DNA of 64,000 bases, from positions 1 through 64,000 of the forward strand of contig NZ_FOWK01000004.1 in NCBI RefSeq assembly GCF_900115435.1, in the 5' to 3' direction. Positions 55,182-63,245 of the stretch are shown piece by piece. The stretch is from Prevotella sp. tf2-5. GTDB lineage: Bacteria; Bacteroidota; Bacteroidia; Bacteroidales; Bacteroidaceae. A program made the position numbers and the translations under genes. Within the stretch, counting starts at the first letter, position 1. The number at the start of each line of letters is the position of its first letter. The notes under the pieces were generated by a model that made no database searches, was not told the DNA's origin, and saw only the letters and a list, made by a program, of their open reading frames with translations.

Positions 55182-56498
55182 ATGCCAGCTATATTTACGA
55201 AAATAAGGAAAGAAGATTCCGAAAATACAAGGCAATGGGACTTGCTGATAACACGATTATTAGAAGGAAACGTTATTCCAGTAATAGGTCCAGAATTCCT
55301 CGTGGACGATGAAAAAGGAAGCAACCCCCATCAAATACTCATTGATGATTTGGCTGAGGCCTACGAGATTAATTCTCATCCTAAGTCTTTCTCTGAGCTA
55401 TTGTATGACAAAGATTTTGATGCCAATGACCGTAAGAACATCTATGCAATGCTTGGTGATGCTTTTAGTCAACCGCTTTTTCAACCCTCAAAATTATTGA
55501 AACGATTATTGGGAAACAAGCGATTTCCTTTTGTTATCACCACCTCTTTTTCTCCCATTGTTGAAGACGCCATGAAGGAAATTTGGGGAGCCGACTGTTT
55601 ACGTGTGATGAAATTCACGAATGACCCCTCTCACAATGATGATATTAGTATTCGTTCTGACATCAACAAGCCTACAGTATACTATATGTTTGGAAAGGTT
55701 TGCCACTCTGAAAAGAAATATGTAGTTACAGACTATGATATGTTATCTTTTTGTCGTTCATGGCTCAGCTCGGCAGAAAGACCACAGAATCTTGCAGCTG
55801 AACTTCAGTCGAAATACTTGCTCTTTTTAGGTAATAGTTTCTCTGACTGGCTCAGCCGTTTCATATGTTTCTCACTGAAGGGGAAGATAGACAATCAACC
55901 CATGGGAATGGTTGTCGACCCTATAGCAGAAGATAGTTTTCTACAATTTATGAAACGTATTGACGCATTCACTCAACGCGATGCAGAAGAAGTAGTTAAC
56001 AAAATAGAAAGTTTGATCGCAGAAAAAGAGGCAGAAATGCAAAAAACACGTTTCAACATGCCACAACAGGGTACTGATGTGTTTATCAGTTATTCTCGTG
56101 CAGATGCAGAGATTACTGCTAAACTCTATGAGGCGATGTCTGAACGAGGAATAAATGTGTGGTACGATCGCAACAGCATCAGCATGGGAGGTAATTTTAT
56201 GAATGAAATTATTGCAGGCATCAAATCTACTAAACTGTTTGTTCCTATTATGACACATAATATTCAAGAACAACATAACGAATATCATCCTTATCGCACA
56301 GAATGGAAGACTGCCATTGATCTTGCTTCGGGGTATGGACGAACATTTATTATGCCTATCAGTGAAAAAGATTTCGATTTTTACGGAAGTAATATTCCTG
56401 ATGCCCTGAAAGCATGCAATGCATATCTTTACGATACCGACAATCCTGATTTTGAGCCATTTATTGATGAAATTCAGAAACTTCTAGCAAATATTTAG
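55182..56498 (+). CDS. SIR2-like/TIR two-domain effector protein
   Basis: A 438-residue cytosolic protein without signal or membrane helix. Residues about 15-285 are SIR2-like: VIPVIGPEFL (nucleotide loop position), FVITTSFSPIVEDAM, YVVTDYDMLSF and LLFLGNSFSDWLSRF match SIR2_2-type proteins of conflict systems. The usual catalytic HG is FG here (YYMFGK), so this half is probably inactive. Residues about 298-430 are a TIR domain: TDVFISYSRADAEI, GINVWYDR and the likely catalytic Glu374 in YRTEWKTA. TIR domains with this Glu often cleave NAD+. First gene of the module, 27 bases before the STAND gene. Confidence 0.85.
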   Translation: MPAIFTKIRKEDSENTRQWDLLITRLLEGNVIPVIGPEFLVDDEKGSNPHQILIDDLAEAYEINSHPKSFSELLYDKDFDANDRKNIYAMLGDAFSQPLFQPSKLLKRLLGNKRFPFVITTSFSPIVEDAMKEIWGADCLRVMKFTNDPSHNDDISIRSDINKPTVYYMFGKVCHSEKKYVVTDYDMLSFCRSWLSSAERPQNLAAELQSKYLLFLGNSFSDWLSRFICFSLKGKIDNQPMGMVVDPIAEDSFLQFMKRIDAFTQRDAEEVVNKIESLIAEKEAEMQKTRFNMPQQGTDVFISYSRADAEITAKLYEAMSERGINVWYDRNSISMGGNFMNEIIAGIKSTKLFVPIMTHNIQEQHNEYHPYRTEWKTAIDLASGYGRTFIMPISEKDFDFYGSNIPDALKACNAYLYDTDNPDFEPFIDEIQKLLANI

Positions 56499-56525
56499 TC
56501 ATTTATTGAACTTTACAAGCGTATT

Positions 56526-59500
56526 ATGAGCAAAAGAAATGACAATCCATGGAAAGGGCTAGATTCCTATAAAGAAACAGATCGTCTTTATGGACGAGAT
56601 GAAGAAATAGAATTACTGTTCAGTCGTATTGAATACAATATTCAGACAGTTGTATATAGCCGTTCTGGTATTGGTAAATCATCCATTATCAATGCTGGAA
56701 TATTCCCTAAAGCAAGACGAGCTGGAATGCTCCCTGTAAGTATTCGACTACAACATACTACCAACTTTGACTATCCTACGGCACCTTATATTGAACAGGT
56801 ACAACAAGCAATAGAAAATGAGTTACAAGCATCTGGAGGACATAGTGAGGAAATAGTACCACATAAAGAAGGGCACGAGGAAACACTTTGGGAATATCTG
56901 CATCGATACCGTTTCTGGAAGGACGATGATCATAGTACACCCATTGTTCCTCTTTTGGTGTTTGACCAATTTGAAGAAATATTCACATTAGAAAAAGATC
57001 ACCATCGAGTTACTGCTTTTTTTTGTCAAGTAGCAGATCTTCTTAATGGTATTATGCCAGACTATCTGTCTGATAATGAAAACCAAAATGAGTCTTTTTG
57101 TGGGGATTCCGGCAACAGAAAAGCCTTTTTTAAAGGACTACGTGAACGCCAAAGGACTAAAAACTCCTATCTTTCAGAAGACCTATTTCATGTAGTTTTT
57201 ACTTTACGCGAGGATTATTTATCCTATTTAGAGCGAAATACCGTTCACATCCCTTCTCTCAAATTGAACCGATACTGTTTGCTTCCTATCAATGAAGAAC
57301 AAGCAGCCACTATCATCATGGAACCTCGACAAGGACTTGTTGATAAAGATGTTGCCAAATTGATTATTGAAAAAATTACTGGTGAAACAGATTTTGAATT
57401 AGACGGACGACCAGCGATCTTCGTTGATTCTGCTATCTTGTCTCTATATTTGAGTCGACTATACGATATTTTACCCGAAGGAGAAACTAAAATTACTGCC
57501 CAATTAGTCAATAAGTTTGGCAATAATATTATACAAGATTTTTATCTTGAAGTTATCCAAGGAGTTAGTTCGCAATCCATTGAGTATTTAGAAGACAACT
57601 TGTTGAACAATGAAGGCAGACGCGAAAACATCTCTGTATATAATGCTACACATGTTGGTGGAGTCAGCGATCAAGAACTAACTTATCTCTGCAATGAGAA
57701 ACGTCTGCTTAGGCGTTTTGCCTATAGTGGAGACATGCGACTTGAATACATTCATGACATTTTATGTCCTATCATTAAGGATCGCCGAGACATCCGGCAG
57801 ATGGTTAAAGCCCAAGAGGAAGAACGTCGTAAGCTCATGGAACAGGAACACCATAAGCGCGAATTACTGGAACTTAAGGCTAAGGCTGACCGTCGTCGCT
57901 ATCGCAATTACATGATTGCAGGTTGCTTAATAATAGGAATAGCTATCTTCTCATGGCTTTATAATTATTATATGAATGTCATGCAATATGATTGTTACTA
58001 TGAATCATTTGTACAAGTCAATGGCTGGCCTGTGGGTGTGGGACCAAAACTAAGCAAAGATGAAGTATTAAAACTTTCGGTTAGCTATAAGCTAAGTAAG
58101 AAAGGGCATCGTTCAAGTACTCCCTTTAATTCAATTGAAGTGATGAGTAATGATGGATTGTTATTACATAACAAAATGCGTACACCACTTGTTAAACATA
58201 GTGAAGTGTCCGATAAAAAAGGAAAAGCCTTTTCTGCTATGCTTAATAATACGAAATATTATAAGTTTAGTGCCATCCAAAATTCAGATACAGCTCGTGT
58301 TGATAAGATGGAAGCTTACGACATCAATGGGAATATACTGTATGTCATCACATATTTTAAAGCCGTAGAAGACCGGGAGAATACTGATGGGACTGTGGAG
58401 CCTTCGTACGTCTGGGCGGTATACACTGATATGAAGGGAGCTCCTTTACAAGTGCGTGACAACGGGGCTGACCGTATGCAAGTTTTCTATAACAACAAAG
58501 GTCAAGAAGAGCGCTATATGTTTTTTGACGACAGTGGGGCTCCTAAACAAAATGACCTTGACTGCTTTGGTTACCGTATGCATTATGACGAGGATAATCG
58601 CGTTGACTCAGTATGGACACTTGATCCCTTTGGAGAAGAAGAGTCTTTAGAGGTTAGGTCATATTCACCTGAGGTCGATAAATATACATTCTACGATTTA
58701 AAAGGCAAACGTGCTGTACAAAAAAAACTAGGTTACCATCAGCGTGTTGAGACAAAAGACGAAAAAGGCAATATTATACGTAAAGATTATTACGGTGTTG
58801 ATATGCGTCTTGTAGATAATAGTTTACGTCCCGCTATTACAGCCATCAAGTATGATAACTTGAACCGTGTAATAGGGACTAATGACTATGACAATTCCAG
58901 TCAGCCTTACACTCAGAATCGTAAATATTATGCACAACGAGAATATGCATATATTGGAAATTCAATGGACTTGCTTAGCGAATTTGACTATCGTTGGGAT
59001 TCTACTCACAAGCAAATGATTAAGGTGAAAAGTTATGTCGCCCGTCTTTTCGGCAGCGTTACAGAACATACGACCATAGATGTGGAGAAGAATATATACC
59101 GTATGATGCGTGTTGAACAGAACGAGAATTATGAGCCCGTATCCATTTCTTATTATGGAAAGAACGACAAACCAGTTTTAGATAGTATTGATTATTTCCA
59201 TAAGCATATTACAGAACAACGTGTTCTGCCTAATGGTCAACGTATTGTGGTACACCGATTCTATGACGTTGACGGCAAGTTATTATCTGCACCAGGTCAT
59301 CGTGACTACGCTATCGACTCCTGTATCTATAGTTCACGCAACCTACTCATTAGCCGAGTCTGCTATAATAGTGATACCATAATAGTTCAATCACAAGGCT
59401 ATGAATACAAGGATGGTATTGAAGTGGCACGTTATGCCCGTGGCATCCATGGACAGCCAATCCGTTGTCCTCAATGGGAGCATGACAGGCTGAGTTACTA

Positions 59501-60032
59501 TAAAATGCTTAATGTAAGATCTACCACTGACGCCCTCTCCTACGTTAAGCCTATCAGTGAATACGGTTGCAGTTCTTGGGCTTATGATGGTAACGACCCT
59601 TGGGGTATTTCAGAAAGTCGAGATCAACATATTTCCAGCAACCGTATGGGTAGCAATTGGAAAAAGGAAACTATCACTATTGTTTATGCCGACCATATTC
59701 CATTAGATGCTCATTCCGTTGTATATATCCACTTAACTCGACACGGATTCCCTGCTGATAGAATGGGACTTCATGATGGAGACCTACTACTGAGTATTGG
59801 AAGTTGGCAATACACTATCAATCCCTCTGCAGACGCCGCACAAGAACAGTGGAAAACTATTGGTCGGAAATCTGTCATGATGACTGTTGGTCGTTACGAT
59901 CCTAAAAAACGCACATGGGAAAAACTGAGCTTTAATATCCCAACGCTCAATAGTGATTTTGGATGCGAGATATATCCTGTTTACTATACTGATGAAGAAT
60001 ATAAAGTGTATGAGAAACTTTTAGCGTTATGA
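56526..60032 (+). CDS. STAND NTPase (nSTAND1-like) with transmembrane helix and large periplasmic part
   Basis: A 1168-residue protein. N-terminus NPWKGLDSYKETDRLYGRDEEIE is the nSTAND1 opening (given here in one 23-residue span as two parts: NPWKGLDSY and RLYGRDEEIE). Walker A is SRSGIGKSS (45-53), with Ser in place of the first Gly; Walker B is LLVFDQFEE (143-151); the sensor-1 region holds VVFTLREDYL. A winged-helix-like part and coiled coil (about 420-458) precede one transmembrane helix (about 462-480). The remaining 680 residues, predicted periplasmic, contain many short Y-x-D/N-x-x-G units and a C-terminal PDZ-like segment (about 1050-1140, with MGLHDGDLLLSIGSW). STAND proteins are switch ATPases that oligomerise on sensing a ligand. 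Overlaps the next gene by 4 bases. Confidence 0.85.
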   Translation: MSKRNDNPWKGLDSYKETDRLYGRDEEIELLFSRIEYNIQTVVYSRSGIGKSSIINAGIFPKARRAGMLPVSIRLQHTTNFDYPTAPYIEQVQQAIENELQASGGHSEEIVPHKEGHEETLWEYLHRYRFWKDDDHSTPIVPLLVFDQFEEIFTLEKDHHRVTAFFCQVADLLNGIMPDYLSDNENQNESFCGDSGNRKAFFKGLRERQRTKNSYLSEDLFHVVFTLREDYLSYLERNTVHIPSLKLNRYCLLPINEEQAATIIMEPRQGLVDKDVAKLIIEKITGETDFELDGRPAIFVDSAILSLYLSRLYDILPEGETKITAQLVNKFGNNIIQDFYLEVIQGVSSQSIEYLEDNLLNNEGRRENISVYNATHVGGVSDQELTYLCNEKRLLRRFAYSGDMRLEYIHDILCPIIKDRRDIRQMVKAQEEERRKLMEQEHHKRELLELKAKADRRRYRNYMIAGCLIIGIAIFSWLYNYYMNVMQYDCYYESFVQVNGWPVGVGPKLSKDEVLKLSVSYKLSKKGHRSSTPFNSIEVMSNDGLLLHNKMRTPLVKHSEVSDKKGKAFSAMLNNTKYYKFSAIQNSDTARVDKMEAYDINGNILYVITYFKAVEDRENTDGTVEPSYVWAVYTDMKGAPLQVRDNGADRMQVFYNNKGQEERYMFFDDSGAPKQNDLDCFGYRMHYDEDNRVDSVWTLDPFGEEESLEVRSYSPEVDKYTFYDLKGKRAVQKKLGYHQRVETKDEKGNIIRKDYYGVDMRLVDNSLRPAITAIKYDNLNRVIGTNDYDNSSQPYTQNRKYYAQREYAYIGNSMDLLSEFDYRWDSTHKQMIKVKSYVARLFGSVTEHTTIDVEKNIYRMMRVEQNENYEPVSISYYGKNDKPVLDSIDYFHKHITEQRVLPNGQRIVVHRFYDVDGKLLSAPGHRDYAIDSCIYSSRNLLISRVCYNSDTIIVQSQGYEYKDGIEVARYARGIHGQPIRCPQWEHDRLSYYKMLNVRSTTDALSYVKPISEYGCSSWAYDGNDPWGISESRDQHISSNRMGSNWKKETITIVYADHIPLDAHSVVYIHLTRHGFPADRMGLHDGDLLLSIGSWQYTINPSADAAQEQWKTIGRKSVMMTVGRYDPKKRTWEKLSFNIPTLNSDFGCEIYPVYYTDEEYKVYEKLLAL

Positions 60033-61186
60033 CACAAAACCAAAATACTAATAATCACCCTATCAGTTCTATTAAGCAATCCATTTTAGAATTATTGGAT
60101 GAAACGAACGATCAGTCAACGTTAACTCGTTGTTTAGATTTGTTGCAAGCATCACAGAAGAGACGTGAGGAAGGCGATGAAATTGTCAAGGATATGGCTA
60201 TTGCCAGCCAGTTGCGCAATACTGGTTCTGACAAACAACAACTATTAAATTACACTTTGTCTGCTCAACAGCAAATAGTAGAGGAGAAAGAGGATAAAAC
60301 TGAAACAATTAATATATCTTCTAAATCAGGTTATGCAATACCCTATCGACGATTGACAATCGGTGTACTTACTCTTATAGGTATCTTTGTCATAATTTTA
60401 TTAGGTAGTAAATTTCTCCATTGGGAGAATCGAAATGACGAATTTAAATACGTAACAGTAGCCTCAAAATATGAAACCATAGAGGTCAATGGGTATCATT
60501 TCAACATGGTAGCTATTGAAGGGGGCACTTTTACTATGGGGGCGACCACTTCTGACGGTGATGAGGACAGCGATGAACGACCCACCCAAAAAGTAACTCT
60601 AAGCAACTATACCATTGGAGAGACAGAAGTCACTCAAGGGCTTTGGAAGGCTGTTATGGGATATCTTCCTGCTTCCTTCGATGGGGATAATCATCCAATG
60701 AAAGAAATCAGTTGGGATGACTGTCAGCAGTTTATCACTAAATTAAATCAGTTAACAAAACGTCACTTTCATCTTCCTTCAGAGGCACAATGGGAGTTTG
60801 CCGCACGTGGTGGAAATCTCAGCAAGAACTATAAATATGCTGGCAGTAACCATATTGAAGAGGTGGCTTGGTATTCGGCTAATGCATGGGATAAAGGCAA
60901 AGAGTCTCCTGATTTTGGAAATCATGCTGTCGGCACTCGTAAACCTAATGAACTAGGACTCTATGATATGTCAGGTAATGTTTGGGAATGGTGTCAGGAC
61001 AGTTATGCACATTATGATGGTACACCCCAAAAAGACCCTGTCGGTCCCATGAACTCAAAGAACTCTTTCCGCGTCAACCGTGGAGGCTCTTGGGACTACA
61101 TTGCAGAAAGTGCACGTTGTTGCAATCGACGCAACCGTACACCAGATTTCCGCAATTTCAATCTAGGCATGCGACTAGCAGAATAA
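60029..61186 (+). CDS. Transmembrane FGE-sulfatase-fold protein, probably non-catalytic
   Basis: A 385-residue protein: cytosolic N-terminus (1-105, helical), one transmembrane helix (about 108-130), then a formylglycine-generating-enzyme/C-type-lectin fold (157-384). Family signatures: FNMVAIEGGTFTMG, ETEVTQGLW, LPSEAQWEFAARGG, LGLYDMSGNVWEWCQD, RVNRGGSW and NLGMRLAE. The active-site Cys pair normally found after RGGSW is absent (the stretch reads DYIAESARCC), so sulfatase maturation is unlikely. The fold is also used for variable ligand binding. Its start overlaps the STAND stop by 4 bases, so the two are translated together. Confidence 0.85.
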   Translation: MTQNQNTNNHPISSIKQSILELLDETNDQSTLTRCLDLLQASQKRREEGDEIVKDMAIASQLRNTGSDKQQLLNYTLSAQQQIVEEKEDKTETINISSKSGYAIPYRRLTIGVLTLIGIFVIILLGSKFLHWENRNDEFKYVTVASKYETIEVNGYHFNMVAIEGGTFTMGATTSDGDEDSDERPTQKVTLSNYTIGETEVTQGLWKAVMGYLPASFDGDNHPMKEISWDDCQQFITKLNQLTKRHFHLPSEAQWEFAARGGNLSKNYKYAGSNHIEEVAWYSANAWDKGKESPDFGNHAVGTRKPNELGLYDMSGNVWEWCQDSYAHYDGTPQKDPVGPMNSKNSFRVNRGGSWDYIAESARCCNRRNRTPDFRNFNLGMRLAE

Positions 61187-61197
61187 CATTTCTTATG

Positions 61198-61211
61198 CAA
61201 CCAATAAAATT
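61198..61211 (+). repeat. Right copy of the imperfect direct repeat bordering the module
   Basis: CAACCAATAAAATT, 12 bases after the FGE stop codon and 4 bases before the GH78 start. See the left copy at 55095-55110. Confidence 0.4.
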
Positions 61212-61214
61212 CCA

Positions 61215-63245
61215 ATGGAAAGAAATAAAACTACATGGATATGGTACCCTGGCGATTTTGAGATATGGCTGGGTAACATCTTCAACAACCGACGGACTGA
61301 GCGCGGTGCGATGTTTCCACCGTTTTGGAAACAGGACTCACACTATGTGACGGTGGAGTTCTCCCGTGAGTTCAACCTCGACAGGGAAGAGACGATTACC
61401 ATTGCATGTGAGGGACAGTTCAATCTCATGTTGGACGGTAAACTGCAGTTCGGACAACCCAAGACATTCACTATACCACAAGGTAAACATAAGCTGAATC
61501 TCAAAGTGTGGAACCAAGCCACACCCCCTGCCCTGTTTATCGAAGGCGCAACGATCCATACCGACTCCACATGGCTCGTCACCTACGAAGATAAGATATG
61601 GATTGATGAGAATGGTGTTGCCCATGGCTCTGGTATCTATGTGCCAGCAGCCTCCTGGAACTTTGACGACATCGACACACCACCCTCGCAATACCGGCTG
61701 GAGCGCAGCGAACAGCATCCTGTTTGTAGTCATGCCGTGACAACAAACGGTACCCTCTACGATTTCGGGAAAGAGACCTTCGGTTATCTGAAGATAAAAG
61801 GACTGAAAGGCTGTATCCATATCTATTATGGAGAAAGTGCCGAAGAAGCAATGGACAAGGAGCACTGTGAGACGCTCGACATCCTCACAGGGGGACAGTC
61901 CCCTTGTGAGATATGTGACAGCAAGGCTTTCCGCTATGTCTATATTGAGACAGAGCAGAACGCCTCTTACGAAGAGGTACTAATGGATTTCGAATATGCT
62001 CCCATGGAGAAAGAGAGAAGTGGTTCTTTTCGTTGTTCTGACGAGCTGTTGAACAACATCTGGGACACCGCAGCCTACACCATGGATCTCACCACCCGTG
62101 AGTTCTTTATGGACGGTATCAAGCGTGATCGCTGGACATGGAGTGGTGATGCCATCCAGTCATACCTGATGAACTACTATCTCCGTTTCGACACCGAATG
62201 TGTGAAACGTACCATTCGTCAGTTACGAGGCAAAGACCCCGTGACAGCACACGTCAACACCATCATGGACTATACGTTCTATTGGTTTAAGTCTATCCAC
62301 GACTACTACCTGTATACGGCAGACCTGAACTTCGTACGTGAGATGTGGTCCCGCATGGTGACACTCATGGACTATGTCGAAGGACGACTGAACGGCGACG
62401 GGATGGCAGAAGGAAAGTCTGACGATTGGATCTTCGTGGACTGGGTGGATTTCCCCATGCATAAACGTGGAACACTTTGCTTTGAACAGATTCTGCTCAT
62501 GAAGGCAATGGAGACGATGGCTGTCTGTGCCAAGCTCCTAGGTGTCAAGACCGACTACCGTGTGAAGGCAGAGTCACTGCGCAACAAGATCAAACAGACA
62601 TTCTGGAGTTATGAGCGTAAAGCATATTATCACGCTATCGAGGAGGGGCAGATGAACCAACAGATCACCAAGTTCCCCAATATGTTTGCCATCCTCTATG
62701 GATTAGCCTACGAGGAAGAGCGTCATGAGATCATGAAGAGTGTCATGCTCAACCCTGCGATTGACCCCATCACGACACCTTATATGCGTTTCTACGAATT
62801 GGAGACTCTTTGCATTGACGGTTTACAGACAGAGGTCCTGCAGGAGATACGTGACTACTGGGGTGGTATGCTCCATGAGGGCGCTACCTCCTTCTGGGAG
62901 AAATACAATCCCGAAGAGACTGGCACACAACATCTAGCCATGTACGGTCGCCCCTATGGCAAAAGTCTGTGTCATGCATGGGGAGCCAGTCCCATCTATC
63001 TGATAGGCAAATATTATTTAGGGGTCCAACCCACCAAGCCCGGTTATGAGGAGTATCTCGTCAAGCCTGTCTTGGGAGACTTACAGTGGATGGAAGGTGA
63101 TGTTCCGACACCTTTTGGTAAGATTCATGTGTCGATGAGCCGACAGGAGGTCACCATCTATAGTGACGGTGGACACGGAACCCTGATGATTGGAGAGAAA
63201 GAAATAGAGATTCCCGCAAAACAAGAAATAAAGATAGGTCTATGA
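61215..63245 (+). CDS. GH78-type alpha-L-rhamnosidase
   Basis: A 676-residue enzyme. Beta-sandwich domains (about 1-270, WIWYPGDFEIWL, YDFGKETFGYLKIKG) come first, then an (alpha/alpha)6 barrel (about 290-590) with GH78 signatures DGIKRDRWTWSGDA (acidic active-site region), SWEKYNPEE-type FWEKYNPEETG and CHAWGASP, and a C-terminal beta domain. GH78 releases rhamnose from rhamnogalacturonans. Unlike the other locus enzymes it has no signal peptide: the protein starts MERNKTTWIWYPG. This is either a cytoplasmic form or a 5' end lost at the module border. It overlaps the next gene by 4 bases. Confidence 0.85.
   Translation: MERNKTTWIWYPGDFEIWLGNIFNNRRTERGAMFPPFWKQDSHYVTVEFSREFNLDREETITIACEGQFNLMLDGKLQFGQPKTFTIPQGKHKLNLKVWNQATPPALFIEGATIHTDSTWLVTYEDKIWIDENGVAHGSGIYVPAASWNFDDIDTPPSQYRLERSEQHPVCSHAVTTNGTLYDFGKETFGYLKIKGLKGCIHIYYGESAEEAMDKEHCETLDILTGGQSPCEICDSKAFRYVYIETEQNASYEEVLMDFEYAPMEKERSGSFRCSDELLNNIWDTAAYTMDLTTREFFMDGIKRDRWTWSGDAIQSYLMNYYLRFDTECVKRTIRQLRGKDPVTAHVNTIMDYTFYWFKSIHDYYLYTADLNFVREMWSRMVTLMDYVEGRLNGDGMAEGKSDDWIFVDWVDFPMHKRGTLCFEQILLMKAMETMAVCAKLLGVKTDYRVKAESLRNKIKQTFWSYERKAYYHAIEEGQMNQQITKFPNMFAILYGLAYEEERHEIMKSVMLNPAIDPITTPYMRFYELETLCIDGLQTEVLQEIRDYWGGMLHEGATSFWEKYNPEETGTQHLAMYGRPYGKSLCHAWGASPIYLIGKYYLGVQPTKPGYEEYLVKPVLGDLQWMEGDVPTPFGKIHVSMSRQEVTIYSDGGHGTLMIGEKEIEIPAKQEIKIGL

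Noticed and set aside
60029..61186. Diversity-generating retroelement target
   Set aside because: No reverse transcriptase, template repeat or accessory gene is in the window; kept only as a comparison to check.
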